Origin: Phaeocystidibacter marisrubri
GTDB taxonomy: Bacteria > Bacteroidota > Bacteroidia > Flavobacteriales > Schleiferiaceae
Reading direction: 5' to 3'
Assembly (NCBI RefSeq): GCF_008933165.1
Contig: NZ_WBVQ01000001.1
Span: 186,001 to 250,000, forward strand
Length of the DNA: 64,000 bases
In this document: piece after piece, positions 28,287-37,077 of the stretch
Layout: each line of letters opens with the position of its first letter
How positions within the stretch are numbered: the stretch's first letter is position 1
Notes under the pieces: model-generated
What the model was told of the DNA's origin: nothing
Database searches by the model: none
What the model saw: the letters and a program-made list of their open reading frames with translations, nothing else
Translations under genes and position numbers: made by a program

Positions 28287-28294
28287 CAAAAATA
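28287..28294 (-). promoter_or_regulatory. -7 box 4 nt before tgt
   Basis: TATTTTTG on the minus strand, then CCCG, then the ATG. A start site at the usual distance from this box would fall on or next to the A of the ATG, i.e. a leaderless mRNA. The -33 region is weak. Confidence 0.5.
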
Positions 28295-28331
28295 GCGGAA
28301 TTTTCTACGGTGAAGGTCGAAATGAGTGTCA

Positions 28332-28339
28332 TACATTTG
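28332..28339 (+). promoter_or_regulatory. Predicted -7 element for the glycosyltransferase gene
   Basis: TACATTTG lies 13 nt before the ATG at 28353, in the 70-bp gap divergent from tgt. It supports 28353 as the start and predicts a very short 5' leader. Confidence 0.45.
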
Positions 28340-28352
28340 CCCTCGATTACCT

Positions 28353-29477
28353 ATGAATACACCAGAGCTTCTATTTTCAGTATTTATCGGCATTGCAGCA
28401 GTTCAGTTGCTGTATTGGTTGCTGATATTTCCTCGGTTCTCCTTTAAAAAACCGCACGAAACGCAGCGGGCAGACTTACTTCCACCCGTGAGTGTTATTG
28501 TTGTGGGAAGGAATGAAGCCGAGAATTTCAAGAAGTATTTGCCAACCATCCTTCATCAAGATTACCCCAACTTTGAGGTGATTGCCGTGAATGATATGAG
28601 TAGCGACGATTCCATCGACGTGTTGGAAGAGATGCAAAAAGAGCACGATCACCTCCGCATTGTTCGTGTTCCCGAAAATGATCATTTCTGGCACGGTAAG
28701 AAGTACGGTTTGGCGCTCGGTATTAAAGCGGCTCAAAACGAACACCTTCTGCTTACCGACGCAGATTGTTACCCGAGTAGTCCAGATTGGATTCGTGAAA
28801 TGATTTCTGGGTTTATGGGGGGGAAGGAGATTGTTCTCGGTTATGGCGATGTCATTAAAACCAAGGGCGTAGTCAATGCCCTTAGTCGATTTGAAACCGT
28901 ACAAACTGCTCTTCAGTATTTCGCTTGGAATTTCTGGGGGATGCCTTACATGGGAGTGGGTCGAAACCTTGCCTACCGCAAGTCACTTTGGTTTGAACAG
29001 AATGGTTTTATTAAGCACATCCATGTTCCAAGTGGGGACGATGATTTATTCGTGAATTCCGCAGCTAAGCGAGGCAAAGTTGGAGTTGTGGCGAAAGACA
29101 CCGCTCATACCTTAACGGAAAGCAAAGAGACCTGGAAGGAATGGATCACACAAAAACGTCGTCATTTTTCTACGTCAACACTGTATAAGCCGCACCACAA
29201 GTTTGTGCTTGCCACTTTTGCCGCATCCATTTTTTGGTTTTGGTTCTTCTTCGCAATGGCTCTTCCTTTCGTTGATGAATTCCACATGTATATTATGTTG
29301 GGAGTGGTAGGGCTTCGGACCATTGCCCAGTGGGTAGTTGGATTTACTACCTCAAGATTTTTGGGCAATGCCGATTTGGTACTTTTGTGGCCTGTGTACG
29401 AAATGATTTGGGTGCTAACCGGTGGATATCTCCTCATTCTTAACAAGGTTCTTGGCACCTCAAAAAAGTGGAAGTGA
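28353..29477 (+). CDS. Family 2 glycosyltransferase, membrane anchored
   Basis: A 374-residue GT2 enzyme with an N-terminal helix (about 5-22), a GT-A domain (PPVSVIVVGRNEAENF start; NDMSSDD and TDADCYPS hold the nucleotide and metal-binding Asp residues), an acceptor/processive-type motif QKRRHFST, and two C-terminal helices. Substrate unknown; likely an envelope polysaccharide or glycolipid enzyme. Start at ATG 28353 rather than the upstream GTG at 28326, because the -7 box lies between them. Its TGA overlaps the rsmG ATG (TGATG). Confidence 0.85.
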   Translation: MNTPELLFSVFIGIAAVQLLYWLLIFPRFSFKKPHETQRADLLPPVSVIVVGRNEAENFKKYLPTILHQDYPNFEVIAVNDMSSDDSIDVLEEMQKEHDHLRIVRVPENDHFWHGKKYGLALGIKAAQNEHLLLTDADCYPSSPDWIREMISGFMGGKEIVLGYGDVIKTKGVVNALSRFETVQTALQYFAWNFWGMPYMGVGRNLAYRKSLWFEQNGFIKHIHVPSGDDDLFVNSAAKRGKVGVVAKDTAHTLTESKETWKEWITQKRRHFSTSTLYKPHHKFVLATFAASIFWFWFFFAMALPFVDEFHMYIMLGVVGLRTIAQWVVGFTTSRFLGNADLVLLWPVYEMIWVLTGGYLLILNKVLGTSKKWK

Positions 29478-30109
29478 TGGAAATCAACAAAGTGCTAGCC
29501 TACTTTCCAGATTTAACAACGGATCAGGTTGATCAGCTCTCTCGTTTGAAAGATCTGTATGAAGATTGGAATGCGAAGATCAACGTGATCAGTCGGAAGG
29601 ATATGGAATCCTTCAACGAACGTCACCTTCTTCACAGCATGGCCATTGCACGCATCATTGCTTTTGCCCCTGGTGCACAGGTTCTCGACGTTGGCACAGG
29701 CGGTGGTTTTCCGGGGATTCCCTTGGCGATACTCTTTCCTGAAACGGACTTTGTTTTGGTGGATAGTATCGGCAAGAAGATTAAGGTGGTGAATGGAGTT
29801 GCCGAGGAGCTAGGACTTACAAATGTGAAGGCCATTCACGGAAGAGCTGAAGATGTAAAGATGTCCTTCGACTTTGTTGTTTCTCGTGCGGTTACCCAAA
29901 TGCCCAAGTTTGTGAACTGGGTAAAACGCAAGTTCAAATCGCATTCGCAGCACACCTTACCCAATGGCATTCTTTACCTCAAAGGTGGCGACCTGACCGA
30001 AGAACTCGCCGATTTCCCTAAGGCGGAGCTGTTCCCTATTTCAGACTTCTTTGAAGAAGACTTCTTTGAGACGAAGTACGTGGTGTACTTGCCAGCGAAG
30101 AAGGGCTAG
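29477..30109 (+). CDS. rsmG: 16S rRNA (guanine527-N7)-methyltransferase RsmG
   Basis: A 210-residue SAM-dependent methyltransferase for G527 of 16S rRNA; loss gives low-level streptomycin resistance in many bacteria. SAM motif DVGTGGGFPGIPLA (71-84), then LVDSIGKKIKVV and SRAVTQMPKFVNW, all RsmG signatures. The ATG overlaps the glycosyltransferase stop by one base, so it is translationally coupled. Confidence 0.94.
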   Translation: MEINKVLAYFPDLTTDQVDQLSRLKDLYEDWNAKINVISRKDMESFNERHLLHSMAIARIIAFAPGAQVLDVGTGGGFPGIPLAILFPETDFVLVDSIGKKIKVVNGVAEELGLTNVKAIHGRAEDVKMSFDFVVSRAVTQMPKFVNWVKRKFKSHSQHTLPNGILYLKGGDLTEELADFPKAELFPISDFFEEDFFETKYVVYLPAKKG

Positions 30110-30135
30110 GTGGATTCTGGTTTCTTGCTACAGAC

Positions 30136-30696
30136 TCATCCGTTCAATTCATCCAATACTTGGAATTTTTTGTCTGGGAAGATCTGACTCATGAAGTAGT
30201 TGGACTTTTTGGCAATTCGTCTAATGTTGTGGACAACAACGAGAACACCTGAGAGGGATCCGATGATGAGTACTCTCCAGACTAATCCTTGTAACAATGT
30301 GATAGGGTCTATCATCATTTCGATTAGTGCGTAGGTGATGTAGACTCCCAAACTGAGCCATGCCATTGCCAGTGGTGCTTTTTTCATGAAAATGGCAGAG
30401 ATGAGGAAGGTTACCGGAATTATTCCCATAATTATCGCTACACCAAATGCATCAGTGGCAGGTAGTTTAGAAGTGATGTATGCGATACTGACAAAGTAGA
30501 GGATGCTTAGCACGGCTAAGATGCGACGGGCAATGACTATGCGCTTTTGTGCTTTTTCTATGTCGTATTTAAAATTAACCGACTCTGCAATAAAGGTGGC
30601 CTTATCTTGCTCCGATCCCATAAATGGATAATTGCAATGATGACAAGTGGCTTGGTTATTATGACATATAGTTTTGCAAACAGGACATTCAGTCAT
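30136..30696 (-). CDS. Zinc-ribbon membrane protein of unknown function
   Basis: A 186-residue protein with an N-terminal double-CxxC zinc ribbon (Cys4, Cys7, Cys18, Cys21; MTECPVCKTIC) followed by four predicted membrane helices (about 55-75, 80-102, 108-130, 135-157). Topology suggests a cytosolic ribbon. I do not recognise a specific family or function. Start at ATG 30696, directly before the ribbon. Upstream, an isolated 13-bp inverted repeat sits in its leader or promoter region. Confidence 0.65.
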   Translation of the reverse strand: MTECPVCKTICHNNQATCHHCNYPFMGSEQDKATFIAESVNFKYDIEKAQKRIVIARRILAVLSILYFVSIAYITSKLPATDAFGVAIIMGIIPVTFLISAIFMKKAPLAMAWLSLGVYITYALIEMMIDPITLLQGLVWRVLIIGSLSGVLVVVHNIRRIAKKSNYFMSQIFPDKKFQVLDELNG

Positions 30697-30767
30697 CAGA
30701 GAGATTTTTTGTGGAGTTGTTATAAGAGGAGCAAAATAGATAAAATGATTCAACCACTCTGTAGTAA

Positions 30768-30816
30768 CTATAAGTGGCCATTTTGCTTCAAAACAACAAT
30801 TTTTGGCCACTTATAG
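30768..30816. repeat. Long inverted repeat upstream of the zinc-ribbon gene
   Basis: CTATAAGTGGCCA (30768-30780) and TGGCCACTTATAG (30804-30816) are perfect 13-bp inverted arms around a 23-nt A/T-rich centre. A third partial copy, CTTATAG, follows at 30822. No T-run follows in either direction at terminator spacing. It is separate from the pruA terminator at 30841. Confidence 0.8.
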
Positions 30817-30840
30817 AAATGCTTATAGATGGTGTGAAAT

Positions 30841-30870
30841 AAAAAAGTCCCTACCAATTGGCAGGGACTT
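30841..30870 (-). terminator. Intrinsic terminator after pruA
   Basis: On the minus strand AGTCCCTGCC / GGTAGGGACT forms a 10-bp stem (one G-U) around AATT, followed by TTTTT. It lies 22 nt after the pruA stop. Confidence 0.9.
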
Positions 30871-30892
30871 TCTCGTTTGTTTCCATATCGGA

Positions 30893-32518
30893 TTACCCCA
30901 AGAATGGGTACTTGTAATCGGTTGGTGGAACGAAGGTTTCCTTGATAGTACGAGGAGATACCCAACGAAGAAGATTCAAATAAGAACCTGCCTTGTCGTT
31001 TGTACCTGATCCACGTGCGCCACCAAATGGCTGCTGACCAACAACGGCTCCAGTTGGCTTGTCGTTGATGTAGAAGTTACCAGCCGCATTTTCCAATGCT
31101 TTAGTTGCCTCTTCAATCGCGTAACGATCTTGTGAGAAGATGGCTCCTGTCAATGCGTATTCGCCAGTAGCGTTAACCAATTTCAAGGTTTCTGACCACT
31201 CGTTTTCTGGGTATTCGTAAATCGTAATTACTGGACCAAAGATTTCCTCACACATGGTGCGGAACATTGGGTTGGAAGTCTTCACGATGGTAGGCTCGAT
31301 GAAATAACCTTCAGACTTATCGTAGTTACCACCTACTAGAATCTCAGCGTCATCTTGCTCCTTGATGAAGTCGATGTAGCCCGCAATCTTGTCGAATGCA
31401 CGCTCATCGATGACCGCTGTGATGAAGTTTTCAAAGTTCTCAGGAGAACCCATCTTGAAATCTTTCACTATTGCAACGGCGCGATCGAGAATGTCGCTAG
31501 CAATGTTAGAAGGAAGGTAAGCACGAGATGCTGCAGAACACTTCTGACCTTGGAATTCAAAAGCACCGCGAGCAATGGCTACGGCTACTTCTTGAACGTT
31601 AGAAGAAGGGTGAGCTACAATGAAGTCTTTTCCTCCCGTTTCTCCTACAATGCGTGGGTAGCTCTTGTACTTAGAGATGTTCTCACCGATGGTTTGCCAT
31701 AGATGACGGAATACGTTGGTAGATCCCGTAAAGTGAAGACCTGCAAATTCAGGGTGGTTGAATACAACATCACCTGCATCTGGGCCATCAGCAAATACCA
31801 AGTTGATTACTCCTGCAGGAACACCGGCTTCGCGGAATACTTCCATGACAACATTCGCAGAGTAAATCTGAGAATCTGCGGGCTTCCAAACTGCTACACA
31901 CCCCATAAGAGCTGGTGCTGCTGGAAGATTACCTGCAATAGCGGTAAAGTTGAATGGAGTGATGGCGAATACGAATCCTTCGAGTGGACGGTATTCCAAA
32001 CGGTTCCAAACCCCATCAGAGGATTCAGGTTGGTTGTCGTAAATCTCGGTCATGTACTGAACGTTGAAACGAAGGAAGTCGGCCAACTCACATGCTGAGT
32101 CGATTTCAGCTTGCATGGCGTTCTTACTTTGAGCCAACATGGTGGCAGCATTGATGCGTGCGCGGAATGGTCCGGCAATCAAATCAGCCGCTTTCAAGAA
32201 GATGCTAGCACGGTGCTCCCAACTCAAGTTTGCCCACTTTTCACGCGCTTCCAAGGCTGCGTCAACCGCATCTTGAACGTGCTGCTTGGTTCCTCTATGG
32301 TAAGTACCAATTTGAGTCTTCAGCTCGTGCGGTGGATAAAGTGCGTGGGTATCGTTAGTGCGAACCTCCTTACCGTTAATGAACATAGGAATGTCCATTA
32401 CCTGCGATTTCATCTTGCGGTAAGTGCTCAACAACTCGTCTCTTTCTGGAGTACCGGGAGCATAGCTCAAAACCGGTTCGTTCACGGCAATAGGTACGTG
32501 ATAAATTCCCTTTGGCAT
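30893..32518 (-). CDS. pruA: L-glutamate gamma-semialdehyde (P5C) dehydrogenase
   Basis: A 541-residue aldehyde dehydrogenase oxidising glutamate-5-semialdehyde to glutamate with NAD+, the second step of proline catabolism. Catalytic Cys327 in GQKCSAASRAY and general-base Glu293 in VGETGGKD; the N-terminal segment MPKGIYHVPIAVNEPVLSYAPG and the C-terminal ...YPFLG are typical of the Bacteroidota/animal-type enzyme. Start at ATG 32518; the upstream extension is non-conserved and a -7 box lies 24 nt upstream. No proline dehydrogenase is adjacent. Confidence 0.94.
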   Translation of the reverse strand: MPKGIYHVPIAVNEPVLSYAPGTPERDELLSTYRKMKSQVMDIPMFINGKEVRTNDTHALYPPHELKTQIGTYHRGTKQHVQDAVDAALEAREKWANLSWEHRASIFLKAADLIAGPFRARINAATMLAQSKNAMQAEIDSACELADFLRFNVQYMTEIYDNQPESSDGVWNRLEYRPLEGFVFAITPFNFTAIAGNLPAAPALMGCVAVWKPADSQIYSANVVMEVFREAGVPAGVINLVFADGPDAGDVVFNHPEFAGLHFTGSTNVFRHLWQTIGENISKYKSYPRIVGETGGKDFIVAHPSSNVQEVAVAIARGAFEFQGQKCSAASRAYLPSNIASDILDRAVAIVKDFKMGSPENFENFITAVIDERAFDKIAGYIDFIKEQDDAEILVGGNYDKSEGYFIEPTIVKTSNPMFRTMCEEIFGPVITIYEYPENEWSETLKLVNATGEYALTGAIFSQDRYAIEEATKALENAAGNFYINDKPTGAVVGQQPFGGARGSGTNDKAGSYLNLLRWVSPRTIKETFVPPTDYKYPFLG

Positions 32519-32542
32519 GACGGAATATTTTTGGGTTCGAGG

Positions 32543-32550
32543 CAAAAGTA
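32543..32550 (-). promoter_or_regulatory. Predicted -7 element for pruA
   Basis: TACTTTTG on the minus strand, 24 nt before the pruA ATG; -33 weak. It supports the 32518 start. The rest of the gap to nadA contains only the -7-like TAAATTTG at 32731-32738 (plus strand, 35 nt before nadA). Confidence 0.45.
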
Positions 32551-32773
32551 GCCAATCACATTGGAATAGCATATGACCTAGGTTACTGAAGTTCCGCGAA
32601 TGAAAAAAGTGTTGATTACAAACCGGTTAAGCACAATTTTCACGTTGTACTTATGGGGTGGAAACATGAGAGCCTGACAATTCTCATAGACTACCTTTCG
32701 AAATAGAGCCAACTTGCGCCCGATTAGAACTAAATTTGACCTTTCGGGTTTTATATACCATAACTGAACCGGT

Positions 32774-33727
32774 ATGAACGAGGAAAGAAAGCAGGAGCTT
32801 TTTAAGCAAATCAACGAGCTTAAAGAAGAGAAGAATGCGGTGGTACTAGCGCATTATTACCAAGAGTCAGATATTCAAGACATTGCCGACTTTGTAGGGG
32901 ATAGCCTCGCATTGGCACAGCGCGCTGCTGAAACAGAGGCCGATTTGATTGTCTTTGCAGGTGTTCATTTTATGGCTGAAACCGCCAAGATTATCAATCC
33001 ATCTAAAAAGGTGGTTTTACCGGATATGGCTGCAGGTTGTTCGCTGGCAGATTCTTGTCCGCCTGATCAATTCCGCGAGTTCCTCAAGAATTACCCAAAT
33101 CACACAGTGGTGACTTACATCAATGCTTCTGCGGAGATCAAAACCATGAGTGATTGGGTATGTACCAGCAGTAATGCAGTGGAGTTGATTAATAGCATCC
33201 CAGAAGATCAGCCTATTGTGTTTGCTCCAGATGTGAATCTAGGTAAATACTTGATAGAGAAAACCGGAAGAGATATGGTGCTCTGGGAAGGTGCATGCAT
33301 GGTACACGAGGCATTCGATTTGGAACGCATCATTGAATTGAAGCAGAAATACCCAGATGCAGCTATGATTGCCCATCCAGAGTCGGAAACACCTATTCTA
33401 AAGATTGCAGAATTCATCGGTTCTACCGCTGCATTATTGAATTATCCAGAAGGAAAGAATCACAAGCGTTACATCGTTGCTACCGAGCACGGTATCCTAC
33501 ATAAGATGCGCCTGAGATATCCAGATATTGAATTTATTCCAGCCCCAGGCGTAGAAGACAATACATGTGCGTGTAGCGAGTGTGCTTTCATGAAGATGAA
33601 CACCTTGGAGAAGCTCTACCGATGCATGCGCGACGAAGCTCCGTTTATAGAATTAGACGAAGCGACCATTGCCAATGCCCGCCGACCTATTGATAGAATG
33701 CTTAACTGGAACTTGCGTCCGGCCTAA
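32774..33727 (+). CDS. nadA: Quinolinate synthase
   Basis: A 317-residue [4Fe-4S] enzyme that condenses iminoaspartate with dihydroxyacetone phosphate to quinolinate in NAD biosynthesis. Cluster cysteines are expected among Cys89 ([10 protein letters not shown]), Cys175 (WEGACMVHE) and the CACSEC group (265-270). N-terminal [11 protein letters not shown] and [10 protein letters not shown] are family signatures. nadB follows after 7 nt, so the two form an operon making quinolinate from aspartate. Confidence 0.96.
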   Translation: MNEERKQELFKQINELKEEKNAVVLAHYYQESDIQDIADFVGDSLALAQRAAETEADLIVFAGVHFMAETAKIINPSKKVVLPDMAAGCSLADSCPPDQFREFLKNYPNHTVVTYINASAEIKTMSDWVCTSSNAVELINSIPEDQPIVFAPDVNLGKYLIEKTGRDMVLWEGACMVHEAFDLERIIELKQKYPDAAMIAHPESETPILKIAEFIGSTAALLNYPEGKNHKRYIVATEHGILHKMRLRYPDIEFIPAPGVEDNTCACSECAFMKMNTLEKLYRCMRDEAPFIELDEATIANARRPIDRMLNWNLRPA

Positions 33728-33734
33728 TTGCACT

Positions 33735-35195
33735 ATGAAGAACCGAGTACTGGTTGTAGGAGGTGGACTAGCAGGAACAGCAGTCGCCATACATTTGGCC
33801 CACAGTGGAAATCAGGTGGTTTTGGCGATGCCGAAGCACGTTCAGGACACCAATTCCTATCACGCCCAAGGTGGAATCGCAGCGGTATTGTCCAATACCG
33901 AAGATTCGCTCGATCAACATTTGGAAGATACTCTAGAGGCAGGTGCTGGAATGACGGATGAAACTGTAGCTCGATACGTGATCGAACATGCTGCAGAAGA
34001 AATTTCACAACTGGAATCATGGGGTGTCCACTTTGATGAGGTAGAAGATCACTCTTATTCTCTACACAGAGAAGGAGGTCATTCGGCCTCTCGAATTCTT
34101 CATATAAAAGACTATACAGGGAAGGGAATTATGACGGCTCTTTATGAGCAGTTGGAATCTCATCCGAATATTGAAGTTCACAAAGGATGGCGAGCTGACA
34201 AGCTGCTCCGTCGATCCGATGGTTCTTGTGGAGGAGCTCTACTTCACGATGGTGAGGAATATTACACCGTTGAAGCCGATCATACCGTTTTGGCAACGGG
34301 AGGTTTGGGCGCGCTTTTCAACACAACATCAAATCCTGATTTGGCGTGGGGAAGTGGAGTGGCCTTAGCCATGGAATTAGGAGCAAAGGTTCGCGACATG
34401 GCTTTTGTACAATTTCACCCTACCGTGCTGTATTCCGATCAACCCGGAAAGTCACTGCTTATTTCTGAAGCCGTTCGAGGAGCAGGCGGAATTTTGAGAA
34501 ATCATGACGGAGTGGCCTTCATGACACAATACGACAAGCGTGGCGATTTGGCTACACGGGACGTTGTGTCAAAATCCATTTACAACGAAATGCTCAAGGC
34601 AGATGTAAAGTGGATGTATCTGGATGTGACGCATTTTGAGACCGGTAAGTTTGAAGAAGTTTTCCCTATCATATCAGAGGGCTTGCGCCAAAGGGGGCTT
34701 GATCCAGCGGTGGACTTGATCCCTGTTACTCCTGCATCACACTACCATTGTGGTGGAATCGATACTGCGATTTCAGGGGCCACCAATGTGTCGGGGTTAT
34801 GGGCCTTGGGTGAATGTGCTCGAACGGGTTTGCACGGTGCCAATCGCTTGGCCTCGAATTCACTTCTAGAGGCTATCGTTTTTGCACGAACCGTAGCAGA
34901 TTCCATTTCCAAATCAGTGGAGAGAGCCGTTTCTGATGTGCCGCTCGCGGCAGAGTTTTCAGAAAGTGAGGCATCCGATCGCAGCGAAATCGAAAACCTG
35001 CAACGAGAGGTGAGTCGCTATTTGGGAGTGATGCGCAACCGAGCAGAACTCGATGAAATGATCGCATCCTGGGAATCGAGAAAAGAATCAACGTCCAATA
35101 GAGAACTCGCACTTCGATTGGCACTTTGTATTGAAATCGCCAAAGATTCCCTGCGCTATTCGCAAGATGTAGGAGCATTAACTTGGATGGCCTAA
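33735..35195 (+). CDS. nadB: L-aspartate oxidase
   Basis: A 486-residue FAD enzyme producing iminoaspartate for NadA. N-terminal dinucleotide fold VVGGGLAGTAVAIHLA; substrate-site motifs SYHAQGGIAAV, HREGGHSASRIL, QFHPTV, SEAVRGAGGIL and HCGGI; C-terminal FAD segment GANRLASNSLLEA. Start at ATG 33735 (MKNRVLVVGGG); the upstream open frame overlaps nadA and is not NadB-like. nadC is not in the window. Confidence 0.96.
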   Translation: MKNRVLVVGGGLAGTAVAIHLAHSGNQVVLAMPKHVQDTNSYHAQGGIAAVLSNTEDSLDQHLEDTLEAGAGMTDETVARYVIEHAAEEISQLESWGVHFDEVEDHSYSLHREGGHSASRILHIKDYTGKGIMTALYEQLESHPNIEVHKGWRADKLLRRSDGSCGGALLHDGEEYYTVEADHTVLATGGLGALFNTTSNPDLAWGSGVALAMELGAKVRDMAFVQFHPTVLYSDQPGKSLLISEAVRGAGGILRNHDGVAFMTQYDKRGDLATRDVVSKSIYNEMLKADVKWMYLDVTHFETGKFEEVFPIISEGLRQRGLDPAVDLIPVTPASHYHCGGIDTAISGATNVSGLWALGECARTGLHGANRLASNSLLEAIVFARTVADSISKSVERAVSDVPLAAEFSESEASDRSEIENLQREVSRYLGVMRNRAELDEMIASWESRKESTSNRELALRLALCIEIAKDSLRYSQDVGALTWMA

Positions 35196-35199
35196 TCCC

Positions 35200-35844
35200 T
35201 TAACGTATGTCTTTGGGGTGGGTGTTCACTTGAATTTTTTCAAGGATTTGCCCATCATAGTTAAGTCTTAGTGCAGTCAGCTTTTTTCCAGTCCATGCGG
35301 CTGTATCAATACACCATGAGTTCGATTCACTGCTGTAAGCAGGTTCGCCTTTGTCGAGCAATAAGTGACCGTGAACCTGAACTTTCCCAATATTCTTTAG
35401 CGAACTTCGGTTGTGAAGAACGCCTCTTCGGGCGTTAGGGCCGTACGGATCTTTGGAAAAAGGACTGATGCCAGCGTGCGTGATTAGAATGGATGGATTC
35501 TCCCACTTCAGTGGTAGAGCTTTCATCCACTCTAGTGCACGTTTGATATTGATGTCACGCTTCACAAAGTCCTTTTTGCACTTGTCAATCAGTTTATCCA
35601 CACCGGGCCGATTGTGCAACTTGATAAAGCGTTCTTCGTGATTGCCTTTTAAGAAGAATACCTGGTAAGGGTATTCATCCTGCAAACGGCGGGCATAGGC
35701 GTACACTTTTCCGGAATTGCGACCTTTGTTGATGAGGTCGCCAACCTGAATCAGAAATTCATTCTCCGGATTCCAATGTTCTTCTACCAGTTGTTTAAAC
35801 GTGTGGTAGCAGCCATGGACATCGCCTACGGCCAGAATATTCAT
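35200..35844 (-). CDS. PPP-family metallophosphoesterase
   Basis: A 214-residue calcineurin-like phosphoesterase with the metal-binding motifs GDVHG (7-11), GDLINKGRNS (GDxxDRG-like, with Asn-Lys in place of Asp-Arg), GNHEE and the later TH and HG His residues. Related proteins include bacterial PrpA-type protein phosphatases and diadenosine tetraphosphatases; the substrate is not determinable. It starts 6 nt after the dnaN stop and ends 4 nt from the convergent nadB stop. Confidence 0.82.
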   Translation of the reverse strand: MNILAVGDVHGCYHTFKQLVEEHWNPENEFLIQVGDLINKGRNSGKVYAYARRLQDEYPYQVFFLKGNHEERFIKLHNRPGVDKLIDKCKKDFVKRDINIKRALEWMKALPLKWENPSILITHAGISPFSKDPYGPNARRGVLHNRSSLKNIGKVQVHGHLLLDKGEPAYSSESNSWCIDTAAWTGKKLTALRLNYDGQILEKIQVNTHPKDIR

Positions 35845-35850
35845 AATTGC

Positions 35851-36972
35851 TTATGCGTTGAGCATCACTGGCATTACAAGCATGAGAAGGTCCTCACCTT
35901 CGTCAGTGCCATCTGCTGGAATCAATAATCCTGCTCGGTTTGGAGCACTGAGCTCTACGCGAACAGCATCAGATTCCAAGTTGTTGAGCATTTCTGTGAG
36001 GAAGCGACTGTTGAAGCCAATTTCCATATCCGACCCGTCGTAATCACAGGTTAGGCGTTCAACCGCTTTATTGCTGAAATCGAGGTCTTCTGCAGAAATA
36101 GTCAATTCGGCACCTGCAATTTTTAGACGAATCTGGTGAGTCGTTTTGTTCGAGAAAATCGATACACGCTTAACCGAACCGAGGAAACCAGAGCGGTCAA
36201 TTAGCATGCGATTTGGATTGTCCTTTGGAATTACCGCTTCGTAGTTCGGGTATTTGCCATCAATCAAACGACACGTCATAATGATGTTGTCGTATTCAAA
36301 GCGTGCGTTCGTTTCGTTGTAGTGGATCTTCACATCTCCATCTGTGCTAGAAAGGGAAGAGCGTAACAAGTTCAACGGTTTGCGTGGCATGATGAACTCA
36401 GCCGTGTTCGGTGTGTTCAAGTCAGTTCTGCGATAACGTACCAATTTGTGAGCATCGGTAGCCACAAAAGTGAGACTGTCTGATGCGAACTGGAAGAAAA
36501 CGCCCGACATCACTGGACGAAGGTCGTCGTTACCTGCAGCGAAGATGGTTTTAGAAATAGCTGTAGCTAGAACTTCACCTGGAATACTCGCTTCCGAAGC
36601 ATCTTCCAATTCTGGAAGCTGTGGAAACTCATCTCCATCAACAAAGGCGAGTGAGTACTTACCAAAATCTGAACTCACTTCAACAGAGTGCGACTTTTCA
36701 TCCAATACGAATGTAAGCGGCTGCTCTGGAAATGTCTTTAGGGTATCCAAAAGAATCTTGGCCGGAACGGCGGCAAGACCTTCAGATTCAGTTTCCACTG
36801 CAAGCTTAGTGCTCATAGTGGTTTCCAAATCCGAAGCGGAAACTTTGAGGCTGTTTTCGCTTAGTTCGAATAGGAAGTTATCGAGAATAGGAAGCGTGTT
36901 GTTGTTATTGATTACACCGCCAATGGCTTGTAATTCACGCAATAGGGTTCCGCTGGATACTATGAATTTCAT
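35851..36972 (-). CDS. dnaN: DNA polymerase III beta subunit (sliding clamp)
   Basis: A 373-residue processivity clamp with three clamp folds; N-terminal MKFIVSSGTLLRELQAIGGVI and C-terminal ...EDLLMLVMPVMLNA match Bacteroidota DnaN (the usual MPM(R/L) end replaced by MPVMLNA). A -7 box (TATATTTG, complement of 37011-37018) lies 38 nt upstream. dnaA is not adjacent, as usual in this phylum. Confidence 0.95.
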   Translation of the reverse strand: MKFIVSSGTLLRELQAIGGVINNNNTLPILDNFLFELSENSLKVSASDLETTMSTKLAVETESEGLAAVPAKILLDTLKTFPEQPLTFVLDEKSHSVEVSSDFGKYSLAFVDGDEFPQLPELEDASEASIPGEVLATAISKTIFAAGNDDLRPVMSGVFFQFASDSLTFVATDAHKLVRYRRTDLNTPNTAEFIMPRKPLNLLRSSLSSTDGDVKIHYNETNARFEYDNIIMTCRLIDGKYPNYEAVIPKDNPNRMLIDRSGFLGSVKRVSIFSNKTTHQIRLKIAGAELTISAEDLDFSNKAVERLTCDYDGSDMEIGFNSRFLTEMLNNLESDAVRVELSAPNRAGLLIPADGTDEGEDLLMLVMPVMLNA

Positions 36973-37010
36973 GAGGTAATCTGTTTGCTGCGAATAGATT
37001 CGGCAAAGAG

Positions 37011-37018
37011 CAAATATA
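37011..37018 (-). promoter_or_regulatory. Predicted -7 element for dnaN
   Basis: TATATTTG on the minus strand, 38 nt before the dnaN ATG, inside the 105-bp gap after the DUF4340 gene. -33 not clear. Confidence 0.42.
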
Positions 37019-37077
37019 ATTGTTCAAGGTAGCTTATCCGATTCGCAATTCGAATTTTGCTAACACGAGATTCACAA

